Source: an uncultured Bacteroides sp. (GTDB taxonomy: Bacteria; Bacteroidota; Bacteroidia; Bacteroidales; Bacteroidaceae). Taken from it: a DNA stretch of 57,107 bases. Location: positions 1 to 57,107 of the forward strand of contig UQTJ01000020.1 in the NCBI GenBank assembly GCA_900544075.1, written 5' to 3'. The notes beneath the pieces were generated by a model, which searched no databases, was not told the origin of the DNA, and saw only the letters and a list, made by a program, of their open reading frames with translations. Below are positions 40,954 through 49,504 of this stretch, piece after piece; the first letter of the stretch is position 1; every line of letters starts with the position of its first letter. Made by a program: the position numbers and the translations under genes.

Positions 40954-41922
40954 ATGCGTAAAGTTTATTACATATATAATCCTAAGACCAGAACTTACGA
41001 CCGTATTTACCCTACTTTACGCCAGAGAATAATGAGTTATTTGAGGCGTTTGTTTGTCGGAGTGGGGTTGGGTGCCGGAAACTTCCTTGTTCTCTTCATT
41101 ATCTTCGGTTCACCGTCCGAAAGAGGACTTCGTACCGAGAACTCTCAATTGCAGGCACAGTATCACATTCTATCTACCCGCCTGGATGAAGCATTGAATG
41201 TCATGAAGCAGATTCAGCAGCGCGATGATAATCTGTACAGAGTCATTATGCAGGCAGACCCGGTGAACGACAGATTGCGACTTGCCAGTTACGGCAATAC
41301 CAACCGATACGGCGAACTCATGGATATGGCAAACTCACGACTGGTGGTAAATACTTCCAAGAAGATGGATTTGCTTGCCAGACAGCTGTACATCCAGTCC
41401 GAGTCTTTCGATGAGGTTGTTGAGATGTGTAAGAAGCATGATGAAATGATTGAATGTATTCCGGCCATTCAGCCTGTGTCAAACAAGGATTTGAAGCGTA
41501 CGGCTTCAGGTTACGGAACACGAATAGACCCGATATACAAGACTGTCAAGTTTCATGAAGGGATGGACTTTTCGGCCAATGTGGGAACTCCTGTATATGT
41601 AACAGGCAATGGAAGGGTTGTAAAAGCCGGATGGGAGGGCCTTTACGGAAATTGTATTAATGTAGACCATGGTTTCGGCTATGTCACAAAGTATGCACAT
41701 TTAAGCAAGATAAAGGTAAGAGCCGGACAGAACGTAGTAAGAGGTGAGATAATCGGTGAGGTCGGCAGTACCGGAAAGAGTACCGGACCGCATCTGCATT
41801 ACGAAGTCCATGTCAAGGGAAAGGTGGTCAATCCTGTAAACTACTACTTCATGGATTTGAATGCCGAAGATTATGACAAGATGGTTGAGATAGCTTCCAA
41901 CCATGGTAAGGTTTATGATTGA
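40954..41922 (+). CDS. M23 family metallopeptidase
   Basis: A 322-residue envelope protein: one N-terminal transmembrane helix (about 30-50), a coiled-coil-like stretch (about 60-105), and a C-terminal LytM/M23 domain (about 190-300). The zinc motif is seen in HEGMDFSANVGTPVY (about 199-213) and GPHLHYEVH (about 276-284). LytM domains cut peptidoglycan cross-links or activate other hydrolases; the intact histidines favour an active enzyme. It lies 17 bp before the MerR gene on the same strand. Confidence 0.9.
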   Translation: MRKVYYIYNPKTRTYDRIYPTLRQRIMSYLRRLFVGVGLGAGNFLVLFIIFGSPSERGLRTENSQLQAQYHILSTRLDEALNVMKQIQQRDDNLYRVIMQADPVNDRLRLASYGNTNRYGELMDMANSRLVVNTSKKMDLLARQLYIQSESFDEVVEMCKKHDEMIECIPAIQPVSNKDLKRTASGYGTRIDPIYKTVKFHEGMDFSANVGTPVYVTGNGRVVKAGWEGLYGNCINVDHGFGYVTKYAHLSKIKVRAGQNVVRGEIIGEVGSTGKSTGPHLHYEVHVKGKVVNPVNYYFMDLNAEDYDKMVEIASNHGKVYD

Positions 41923-41939
41923 TATTAAAGATTTAGTCT

Positions 41940-42287
41940 ATGGGTTTACGTTCAGATAAAGAGTTGAAGATATATTATTCCATAAGTGAGGTAGCACAGA
42001 TGTTTGGTGTGAACGAATCTTTATTGAGATACTGGGAAAAGGAGTTTCCGTTCATATCGCCGAAGAAAACCGGAGGGAATGTGCGTCAGTACAGAAAGGA
42101 GGATATAGACAATATCAGACTCGTATATCATCTCGTGAAGGAGAAAGGTCTGACATTGGCCGGAGCCAAGCAAAGACTGAAGCAGGAGAGGGAGCTTGAA
42201 GCCAAGAATGTAGATATCATAGAACGTCTTAAAGAGATAAAAGAAGAGCTCCTCAGTATTCGTAAGGAGCTCGATTATATGACTTAA
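41940..42287 (+). CDS. MerR family transcriptional regulator
   Basis: A 115-residue regulator with a MerR-type winged helix (about 10-75): YYSISEVAQMFGVNESLLRY, then NVRQYRKEDIDNIRLV. The C-terminal half (about 80-115) is a coiled coil for dimerisation, with no obvious metal- or drug-binding domain. Co-transcribed with the M23 peptidase. Its stop codon TAA (42285-42287) shares three bases with the rsh stop codon on the other strand. A hairpin GAGCTCCT (42246-42253) with AGGAGCTC (42265-42272) lies inside the 3' end. Confidence 0.88.
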   Translation: MGLRSDKELKIYYSISEVAQMFGVNESLLRYWEKEFPFISPKKTGGNVRQYRKEDIDNIRLVYHLVKEKGLTLAGAKQRLKQERELEAKNVDIIERLKEIKEELLSIRKELDYMT

Positions 42288-44566
42288 TCCGTTGTATCGT
42301 CGTCAAAGTTTTCAATTCTTGTGACTCTTTTCACATTTTCTATTTTCTTGAGATTCTCACAAATGGTATTGACATCGTCCACGTCATGTACGTATAGCTG
42401 TATTCTTCCTACGAAAATACCATCATTCGATTCAATATGCAGCTTGTGAATGTTTACGTTAAGCTGTTGTGAGATAACTTCGGTAACCTTGTTCAGGATT
42501 CCTATTCCGTCAATACCTTTCACGAAGACATTAACAGGGAAATACAGAGCCTTTCCGGTTTCCCATTGCACGGCTAAAAGCCTGTTGCCGAAACTTGACT
42601 TCAGTTGTGCTGCAATAGGGCAGTGAAGCTTGTGTATGATAATCCTGTTGTTGTCGTCTATATAGCCTAATACATCATCTCCCGGAATCGGTTTACAGCA
42701 ATCTGCAATAATATAATTCTTCTGTATAGTGTCAGGAGTCAGTTTTACTATCTTTTTCTTGTCTATTTCGATAGCCGGTACGGTTTCTTTCTCCTGTTTC
42801 TGAGTCTTGCTCTTGCTGTTGCCTCCAAGACCGAATGGAATGAATTTCTTCCATCCGTTAGCGGTACTTTTCTCTTTAAATTCCTCGATATCGCTATCGC
42901 CAAGTTTGATGACTTTCTGTCCAATCTGCAGCATTAGTTCGTCTGGCGATTTTACTTTATGCAGTTTGCACAGTTTGGAAATGTTTTCGTCGTTAACTTC
43001 AATTTTGGCATTTTTGAGGAACTCGTTGAGCATATCTTCTCCGAGTTGCTGAGTTTCCTTGCGCTCTCTTCTCAGGATAGCCTGTATCTTAGCCTTGGCC
43101 TTTGCGGTGGTTGCAAAGTTAACCCAGTCAGGCTGCACTTTCTGTGATTTTGATGTAAGTATTTCCACCTGGTCACCGCTTTGCAGCTTGTGGCTCAGAG
43201 GTACTAATTTATGGTTAACCTTTGCACCAATACAGTGGCTTCCAAGGAATGTGTGTATCGAGAAAGCAAAATCCAGTGCCGTACAGTTTTGTGGCATGGT
43301 CTTGATTTCACCTTTAGGGGTAAATACGAATATTTCCGAAGCAAAAAGGTTAAGCTTAATCGTGTCGAGGAAATCGAGAGCATCCGGCTGCGGGTCATCC
43401 AGAATTTCCTTTATGGTGTGCAGCCATTTGCCGAGTTCGCCTTCATCCTCACTTATTCCTCCTTCCTTATACTTCCAGTGTGCAGCAAATCCCTGTTCGG
43501 CTATTTCGTCCATTCTTTCGCTTCTTATCTGCACTTCAATCCACCTTCCCATGTTACTCATAAGTGTGACATGCAGTGCCTGATATCCGTTTGCCTTAGG
43601 ATGGCTCACCCAGTCCCTGAGCCTGTCAGGATGAGGCTTGTATATGCTTGAAATGGAAACGTATATGTTAAAACAGTCGATAGCTTCCTTATCCGGACTT
43701 TCCGGTTCGAATATTATTCTTACAGCCAGGATATCATAAATTTCCTCGAAGGTGATATGCTTTGTCTGCATTTTATTCCAGATGGAATAAGGGGACTTGA
43801 CTCTGGCCTGTATCCTGTATTTCAGTCCCATGTTGTTAAGCTGTTCTTTTATCGGGGCTGTGAAATCAGCGAACAGACTGTCGCGTTCAGCCTGAGTGGC
43901 TTCCAGTTTCTTTTGAATCTGGTTATATGCATCCGGATGTTCGTACTTGAAGCTTAAGTCTTCAAGTTCTGTCTTTATCTTGTTCAGGCCAAGTCTGTTT
44001 GCCAGCGGAGCATAAATATATAATGTTTCTCCGGCTATCTTATATTGTTTGCTTGGCAGCATTGACCCAAGAGTACGCATATTATGCAGACGGTCGGATA
44101 TTTTTATAAGAATTACCCTGATATCGTCGTTCATCGTAAGGAGCAGCTTCTTGAAGTTTTCTGCCTGTGCCGATGCTCTGTCACCGAAGATACCTCCTGA
44201 TATTTTTGTCAGTCCGTCCACAATCAGTGCTATCTTTTCGCCGAAAAGATTCTGTATGTCTTCTACGGTATAGTCCGTATCCTCTACCACATCATGCAGA
44301 AGTGCGGCACATATTGATGTGGAGCCTAAGCCTATTTCGCAGCACGCTATTCTTGCCACGGCTATAGGATGCAGTATGTATGGTTCGCCGGAACGTCTTC
44401 TCACACCCTTGTGTGCCTGTTTGGCGAAATTAAATGCTTTAGTTATTATTTCTACTTTCTTACGATGCCTACTTTCAAGGTATCTGTCAAGCAGTTCCTG
44501 GAAAGCTTCATTGATTATTTTTTCGTCAGCTTGTTCTTGGGTTAGTTTCTCATCCGTCATATGCAT
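42284..44566 (-). CDS. Bifunctional (p)ppGpp synthetase/hydrolase (RSH)
   Basis: A RelA/SpoT-type enzyme of about 760 residues that makes and degrades the alarmone (p)ppGpp. HD hydrolase domain: GEPYILHPIAVA, with LLHDVVEDTDYT. Synthetase: RVKSPYSIWNKM and YQALHVTLMSNMGRWIEVQI. Then TGS (EIFVFTPKGEIKTMPQ) and a C-terminal ACT domain. The frame opens at 44620, but the -7 box TATTTTTG at 44598-44591 with TTG at 44620-44618 places the transcript start near 44585, so the ATG at 44566 (or 44560) is preferred. HD residues look intact, so hydrolase activity is likely. Convergent with the MerR gene. Confidence 0.93.
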   Translation of the reverse strand: MHMTDEKLTQEQADEKIINEAFQELLDRYLESRHRKKVEIITKAFNFAKQAHKGVRRRSGEPYILHPIAVARIACCEIGLGSTSICAALLHDVVEDTDYTVEDIQNLFGEKIALIVDGLTKISGGIFGDRASAQAENFKKLLLTMNDDIRVILIKISDRLHNMRTLGSMLPSKQYKIAGETLYIYAPLANRLGLNKIKTELEDLSFKYEHPDAYNQIQKKLEATQAERDSLFADFTAPIKEQLNNMGLKYRIQARVKSPYSIWNKMQTKHITFEEIYDILAVRIIFEPESPDKEAIDCFNIYVSISSIYKPHPDRLRDWVSHPKANGYQALHVTLMSNMGRWIEVQIRSERMDEIAEQGFAAHWKYKEGGISEDEGELGKWLHTIKEILDDPQPDALDFLDTIKLNLFASEIFVFTPKGEIKTMPQNCTALDFAFSIHTFLGSHCIGAKVNHKLVPLSHKLQSGDQVEILTSKSQKVQPDWVNFATTAKAKAKIQAILRRERKETQQLGEDMLNEFLKNAKIEVNDENISKLCKLHKVKSPDELMLQIGQKVIKLGDSDIEEFKEKSTANGWKKFIPFGLGGNSKSKTQKQEKETVPAIEIDKKKIVKLTPDTIQKNYIIADCCKPIPGDDVLGYIDDNNRIIIHKLHCPIAAQLKSSFGNRLLAVQWETGKALYFPVNVFVKGIDGIGILNKVTEVISQQLNVNIHKLHIESNDGIFVGRIQLYVHDVDDVNTICENLKKIENVKRVTRIENFDDDTTD

Positions 44567-44590
44567 ATTCCTCCAAAAATAACATAAGTG

Positions 44591-44620
44591 CAAAAATATG
44601 AAATAATCAAAAAAAAGCAA
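44591..44620 (-). promoter_or_regulatory. Promoter of the RSH gene
   Basis: The minus strand has TTG at 44620-44618, 19 bp, TATTTTTG at 44598-44591. Its -33 box lies in the arm of the mltD terminator. Confidence 0.5.
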
Positions 44621-44658
44621 GTATTTCTGTGGTAATTAATTGAAATACTTGCTTTTTT
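44611..44658 (-). terminator. Terminator after mltD
   Basis: The arm 44611-44626 and its inverse 44643-44658 form a 16-bp stem (AAAAAAGCAAGTATTT on the left), followed on the minus strand by T-rich sequence. Confidence 0.7.
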
Positions 44659-44674
44659 ATTTTGTTATTTTGGT

Positions 44675-45913
44675 TTATCTTATTCTGATAGTCTTTCCGG
44701 CACGTATGTTGCTGCCTTTAATACCGTTCAGTCTTCTTATCTGGCTAATGCTTACTCCATATTTTGCTGCTATACCTCCCAATGTTTCTCCGTTTCGTAT
44801 CTTGTGATATACTTCGGCAGTTTTAGGAGTGGTTACTTTTACAGTTGTTCTTCTGTTCTGATAAACCTGTGGCTTGTAGTTGTATATGCTGTCTTCATGC
44901 TCAAGGAAGCAGCTCACCATATTGTTAGGCAGTCTTAATGCATAAGTTTTCTGATTGCCGGGAATAATGTCTTTTCTGAATTCCGGATTAAGTGCGCGCA
45001 GCTGTTCTATGTCAATCTTGCACACCTCGGCTATCTGGTTCAGATTCAGGTTCTTATTTATATGTATTGTGTCAGTGCCTTCAGGCATCTGCATTGCCAT
45101 AGGTCTGATGTTATGTTCACAATAATAATTCATTATATAGTTTGCCGCAACAAATGCAGGAACATATCCTCTTGTCTCTTTTGGCAGGAAGTTGTAAATC
45201 GACCAGAAGTCAGTTGCTCCTCCGGCACGTCTTATAGCCTTGTTTATGTTCCCAGGTCCGCAATTGTATGCTGCCAATACCAGATTCCAGTCGTGGTATA
45301 TTTCATACAGGTCTTTAAGATACCTTGCTGCAGCGTAAGTCGATTTTATAGGGTCCCTTCTTTCATCAATAAGGGTATTTACTTCCAGGCCATATATCTT
45401 TCCTGTGTTAAGCATGAACTGCCAAAGCCCGGTGGCACCTTGTCGTGACACGGCATTAGGGTTCAGAGCCGATTCTATGACAGGCAGATATTTGAGTTCG
45501 AGCGGCAGATTATATATTTCGAGTGCTTCCTCGAAGATAGGCATATACAGATTGTTTGCGCTGAGCATGAATGCCACAGTTTCGTGCAGTCTTCCTGTAT
45601 ATTGGTCTATGAATTTTCTTATAATCTCGTTATACGGCATTTCTATTACAGCCGGGATTCTCTGAAGTCTGTCTATATATACAGAATCGCTTATATTAGG
45701 ATTTGAAATACCTGACTCGCAGTTTATCGGTGTGATGTAATTCTTTGATATCCAGTCCAGGTAAAGACTGTCTGTAGTCGACAGCATTCCTTGAGGCAGT
45801 TCTATTTCCTCGTTTTCTCCCAAATCATTCTTTACGGTTATGGTTTCCGTTTTCTCTTGTGCATATAGTGTGGAGAATCCCAATGATAACAGGCAAATGA
45901 TAATCTTCTTCAT
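44675..45913 (-). CDS. mltD: Membrane-bound lytic transglycosylase D-like
   Basis: A 412-residue peptidoglycan enzyme. An N-terminal signal peptide (KKIIICLLSLGFSTLYA, about 2-18) precedes a transglycosylase SLT domain (about 120-250) with the catalytic ESALNPNAVSRQGATGLWQF motif (about 147-166). One LysM domain (about 368-412) at the end binds glycan. MltD cleaves glycan strands, releasing anhydromuropeptides. It lies after parA-parB-DUF5683, all on the minus strand, as in other Bacteroidetes, and the group ends with the terminator at 44658. Confidence 0.9.
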   Translation of the reverse strand: MKKIIICLLSLGFSTLYAQEKTETITVKNDLGENEEIELPQGMLSTTDSLYLDWISKNYITPINCESGISNPNISDSVYIDRLQRIPAVIEMPYNEIIRKFIDQYTGRLHETVAFMLSANNLYMPIFEEALEIYNLPLELKYLPVIESALNPNAVSRQGATGLWQFMLNTGKIYGLEVNTLIDERRDPIKSTYAAARYLKDLYEIYHDWNLVLAAYNCGPGNINKAIRRAGGATDFWSIYNFLPKETRGYVPAFVAANYIMNYYCEHNIRPMAMQMPEGTDTIHINKNLNLNQIAEVCKIDIEQLRALNPEFRKDIIPGNQKTYALRLPNNMVSCFLEHEDSIYNYKPQVYQNRRTTVKVTTPKTAEVYHKIRNGETLGGIAAKYGVSISQIRRLNGIKGSNIRAGKTIRIR

Positions 45914-45916
45914 AAT

Positions 45917-46708
45917 TTAAAATTTTATATTGCATTGTAGTCCGACTCCCTGAGGACGATTGCGGAACGCATCGTTGAATAATGTCGGTTCAAGTTTTAA
46001 GCTCAAATCTCTCGATATATCAAAATCAGACAGTTCGGCATCTACATAAGCATCAATAACCGAAAGCAGGTAAACACCAATGAAGGCAAAGATACTGAGG
46101 TCTCTCTGTCTTCTGTATATGTCTTTTGCATTCTTGAAAGTTTCCTGATAGTATTCCAGATTGCTTTCTATGTCGACATACGACGGTATGAAGTCCTTGT
46201 AACTGTCATTGTTAGGGTTGTCGCTCATTATGTCCTGATAGGCCTGAGAGTAGTCGTTGTACATTTTAGTGTTCCACGTCAAGGCATAAGCGCAGCCTAC
46301 AAATCCTCCATATATTATCGGAAGTTTCCAGTATTTTTTATTGTAAATCTGTCCGGCTCCCGGCAGTACCATTGCCATCCATAATGATTTGTTTGAATCC
46401 GGAATCCATCGTTTGGATGGTGTCTGCGGGGCGTTCATTACGGAGTCCGATTTTGAAGACAGCATAGCCGTGTCTACCGGTGCTTCCAGTTTCATCAGCT
46501 TGTCATCGATTTCCTTTTCAAGATTTCTGATTTCGATACTGTCCTCAGGCGTCCGGCTTATGATAGTGTCGTTTCCCACTATTGTGTCATTAAGCATTAA
46601 TGTCGCGCTCTTGGCCACACAGACTGCTTGTATCCCGTTTGCCGTGAATAACAACATCGAGATACAACATATGATGAAACTGCTATATATGTGGAATTTA
46701 GGTCTCAA
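45917..46708 (-). CDS. DUF5683 membrane-associated protein
   Basis: A 263-residue protein of unknown function. An N-terminal signal-anchor-like segment (about 5-28) is followed by a Ser/Thr-rich linker (about 40-90), then the DUF5683 domain (about 100-263) with WMAMVLPGAGQIYNKKYWKL (about 110-129), a motif typical of the family and resembling TM2-type membrane hairpins. It begins between parB and mltD in a conserved order, so a cell-envelope or segregation-linked role has been suggested by synteny only. Confidence 0.8.
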   Translation of the reverse strand: MRPKFHIYSSFIICCISMLLFTANGIQAVCVAKSATLMLNDTIVGNDTIISRTPEDSIEIRNLEKEIDDKLMKLEAPVDTAMLSSKSDSVMNAPQTPSKRWIPDSNKSLWMAMVLPGAGQIYNKKYWKLPIIYGGFVGCAYALTWNTKMYNDYSQAYQDIMSDNPNNDSYKDFIPSYVDIESNLEYYQETFKNAKDIYRRQRDLSIFAFIGVYLLSVIDAYVDAELSDFDISRDLSLKLEPTLFNDAFRNRPQGVGLQCNIKF

Positions 46709-46719
46709 AACTAATTTCT

Positions 46720-47598
46720 TTATTCAGTTGGTTTTAATGAATCCAGTATTTCCATTATTCTTTCCAGGTCAGCTTCGTCCTTGAATGGAATACTGATTTT
46801 TCCTTTTCCCTTTGCACTGCATGAGAGCTGAACTTTTGTTCCGAAGAAGCTTGACAGATGGTTCTGCAGCACACCGAAAGTTTCCGGAAGCTTGCTTTGT
46901 GCGACCGGCTTTTCCTGTTTTTCGGAGTTTAGGGCCTTTACAATCTCTTCCACCTTTCTCACTGAATATCCGTTGGCTATTATTTCATTGAATATTTTCA
47001 GCTGTGTCTGAGGGTTTTCCACAGAGAGTAACGCTCTGGCGTGTCCCATGTCTATTTCCTTGTTTTTCAAGGCCATCTGTATTGTTGCAGGCAGTTTCAG
47101 CAGTCGGAGGTAGTTGGCTACGGTTGTTCTGTTCTTGCCCACACGCTCGCTCAGTCTTTCCTGAGTCAGTTCGTATTGTTCTATCAGGTGCTGATATGCA
47201 AGGGCTATTTCCAGAGAGTTCAGGTCTTCTCTCTGTATATTCTCTATCAGAGCCATTTCCATCACATTCTCGTCGTCGGCAGTCTTTATGTATGCAGGTA
47301 TTGTTTTCAGTCCTGCAAGCGCCGAAGCCTTGAATCTTCTTTCTCCTGCTATAATCTGATATGAGTCATCGCTGATTTTTCTTAGGGTGATAGGTTGGAT
47401 GATACCTACTTCAGCAATCGAATCTGCCAGTTCCTGCAAGGCAACCGGGTCAAACTCACGTCGTGGCTGGTTAGGATTGGCAGAAATTTTGCTCAACTCT
47501 ATTTCGCCGATATTTGATGAGCCTGAAGTCTTCACTTCCTCGTTGGATATCAGCGCATCCAAACCTCTTCCCAAAGCAAATTTTTTCTGTACTGCCAT
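46720..47598 (-). CDS. parB: Chromosome partitioning protein ParB
   Basis: A 292-residue CTPase that binds parS and spreads to load the partition complex. The CTP/nuclease-like N-terminal domain has NPNQPRREFDPVALQELADS (about 37-56), GERRFKASALAGLKTIPAYI (about 86-105) and ENIQREDLNSLE (about 118-129); the HTH domain follows (about 130-190) with YELTQERLSERVGKNRTTVA. It follows parA with a 4-bp gap. No full parS site was seen in the window. Confidence 0.94.
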   Translation of the reverse strand: MAVQKKFALGRGLDALISNEEVKTSGSSNIGEIELSKISANPNQPRREFDPVALQELADSIAEVGIIQPITLRKISDDSYQIIAGERRFKASALAGLKTIPAYIKTADDENVMEMALIENIQREDLNSLEIALAYQHLIEQYELTQERLSERVGKNRTTVANYLRLLKLPATIQMALKNKEIDMGHARALLSVENPQTQLKIFNEIIANGYSVRKVEEIVKALNSEKQEKPVAQSKLPETFGVLQNHLSSFFGTKVQLSCSAKGKGKISIPFKDEADLERIMEILDSLKPTE

Positions 47599-47602
47599 AT
47601 TC

Positions 47603-48370
47603 CTATTTTGTATTTTTCGTTATTATTTCGTTGGCCAGGGCCAAGTGGTTTTTTGCACCGGTCGATTCTGCATCGTATAATATTGCCGGTATTCCGTGGC
47701 TTGGTGCTTCGCTCAGTTTTACATTTCGCTGTATGATGGTCTTGAACACCAGTTCCTGAAAATGTCTTTTCACATCGTCGTATATCTGGTTTGCCAGACG
47801 CAATCTTGAATCGTACATTGTCAGAAGGAATCCTTCAATTTCCAGTGCCGGATTAAGTTTCGTTTTAATTATCTTAATGGTGTTGAGCAGTTTGCTGATT
47901 CCTTCGAGTGCAAAGTATTCGCATTGCACCGGAATAATAACAGAATCGGCAGCTGTCAGTGCGTTGATTGTTATCAGCCCTAATGATGGTGAACAGTCTA
48001 TAAGTATATAGTCATATTCATTCTTCATGGGTTCCAGAGCCTTTTTCATAATCTTCTCTCTGTTGTCCAGATTAAGCATTTCTATTTCTGCTCCCACCAG
48101 GTCAATGTGCGATGGTATAATGTCTAATCTGTCAATATCGGTCGTGTAAATGGCCTCTCTGATGTCTGTCTGGTTAATAAGACATTCGTAGATAGAGCAG
48201 TCTATTTCATTTACGTTTACTCCCAAACCGGAAGAAGCATTAGCCTGTGGGTCTGCGTCTATAACTAATACCTTCTTTTCCAGAGTGGCCAGTGATGCAG
48301 CCAGGTTTATTGTTGTGGTTGTTTTTCCCACACCGCCTTTCTGATTGGCCAAAGCAATTATTTTTCCCAT
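47603..48370 (-). CDS. parA: Chromosome partitioning ATPase ParA/Soj
   Basis: A 255-residue ParA-type ATPase that with ParB moves replicated origins apart. The deviant Walker A KGGVGKTTTTINLA (about 10-23), Walker A' DADPQANASSGLG (about 39-51) and Walker B ILIDCSPSLGL (about 121-131) are intact. It is the first of parA-parB-DUF5683-mltD. A -7 box TATATTTG (minus, 48498-48491) lies about 120 bp upstream. Confidence 0.95.
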   Translation of the reverse strand: MGKIIALANQKGGVGKTTTTINLAASLATLEKKVLVIDADPQANASSGLGVNVNEIDCSIYECLINQTDIREAIYTTDIDRLDIIPSHIDLVGAEIEMLNLDNREKIMKKALEPMKNEYDYILIDCSPSLGLITINALTAADSVIIPVQCEYFALEGISKLLNTIKIIKTKLNPALEIEGFLLTMYDSRLRLANQIYDDVKRHFQELVFKTIIQRNVKLSEAPSHGIPAILYDAESTGAKNHLALANEIITKNTK

Positions 48371-48490
48371 ATTAATCAGTTTTATACTGGTGCGAAATAA
48401 CTAATAATTAGTGATACCGCATATTAAAAAACTGTTACTTTTACAGAAAGTGTTGATAACTCACCGCTTTTGTTAATAACTAAATCGGGA

Positions 48491-48498
48491 CAAATATA
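48491..48498 (-). promoter_or_regulatory. parA operon -7 box
   Basis: The minus strand reads TATATTTG, about 120 bp before the parA ATG; no clear -33 TTTG is at normal spacing. Confidence 0.45.
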
Positions 48499-48570
48499 CT
48501 GAAAACCACATAAAAAAACGAATAGATACTGTGAAGATTAATATTTGAAAACGTATTGTCACATAGTTTT

Positions 48571-48602
48571 TTTGTTCTGTATTCCGAAAGGTTGTAACTT
48601 TA
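48571..48602 (+). promoter_or_regulatory. surE promoter
   Basis: TTTG at 48571-48574, a 20-bp spacer and TAACTTTA at 48595-48602, a one-base departure from TAnnTTTG. The ATG is at 48643. Confidence 0.45.
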
Positions 48603-48642
48603 CGTCGTTTTTAAGTCGAATCCTAATAAACATAGTTGAAAT

Positions 48643-49413
48643 ATGGCAAACAGCAAACCTCTTATACTGCTGTCGAACGATGACGGCTATCAGGCAAAAG
48701 GAATCAATGAGTTGATAAAGGCGCTACGCGATGAGGCTGAACTCGTGGTAGTGGCTCCGGACGGTCCGCGTTCAGGTGCGTCGGGTGCCATCACTTCCTC
48801 CACTCCTATATGTTATGAAAAGGTGAAGGAAGAGCCCGGGCTTGTGGTGTACAAGTGTAACGGCACACCGGTGGATTGTACCAAGCTGGCGCTGCATACT
48901 ATCGTAGAACGTACTCCGGACTTGATTATAGGAGGCATAAACCATGGAGATAATTCGTCTGTGAATGTACATTACTCCGGAACAATGGGGATAGTGATAG
49001 AAGGAGCTCTGAAGGGTATTCCCTCTATCGGATTCTCTCTTTGCAATCATGCCCCGGATGCGGACTTCTCGTTTACTCTGCCATATGTAAGGCAAATTGT
49101 GAAAGCCACATTGGCAAACGGACTCCCGTATGGCACATGTCTTAATGTCAATTTCCCCGATACAGATAGTCTGAAGGGAATCAGGGTATGCCGCCAGACA
49201 GACGGAGTGTGGATAAATGAGTTTGCAGAATGCAGCCATCCGCGCGATAAAAAGTATTTCTGGCTTACAGGCTCTTATAAAAATTATGAACCGAATATCG
49301 AAGGAACAGACCATTGGGCGCTTGACAACGGCTATGTGGCGATAACTCCTACACAGGTGGATGTCACGGCATATGCCCTGATGGAGAAAATGAAGTCATG
49401 GAACTGGGAATAA
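48643..49413 (+). CDS. surE: 5'/3'-nucleotidase SurE
   Basis: A 256-residue SurE nucleotidase that dephosphorylates nucleoside monophosphates and short polyphosphate. The N-terminal ILLSNDDGYQAKGI (about 8-21) holds the metal-binding DD pair; the Asn in GGINHGDNSSVNVHYSGTMG (about 97-116) completes the site. Length and motifs are typical. It is divergent from parA and upstream of lpxB with a 91-bp gap. Confidence 0.95.
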   Translation: MANSKPLILLSNDDGYQAKGINELIKALRDEAELVVVAPDGPRSGASGAITSSTPICYEKVKEEPGLVVYKCNGTPVDCTKLALHTIVERTPDLIIGGINHGDNSSVNVHYSGTMGIVIEGALKGIPSIGFSLCNHAPDADFSFTLPYVRQIVKATLANGLPYGTCLNVNFPDTDSLKGIRVCRQTDGVWINEFAECSHPRDKKYFWLTGSYKNYEPNIEGTDHWALDNGYVAITPTQVDVTAYALMEKMKSWNWE

Positions 49414-49455
49414 ACAGTCCACAAGGCTTTCTTTCAGTTACGAGGCTTAGCTTGT

Positions 49456-49504
49456 AACTAAAGAACTTAAAAACTAAAAATACTCACAAACTTACAAACT
49501 CACA
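49456..49504 (+). repeat. AACT array with 8-nt period before lpxB
   Basis: AACT at 49456, 49464 and 49472 (8 nt), then TACT at 49481 and AACT at 49489 and 49497 (8 nt again). The next 8-nt step is the lpxB ATG at 49505. It is the longest example of this leader type. AGTTAC (49436-49441) with GTAACT (49454-49459) forms a hairpin at its start. Confidence 0.6.
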
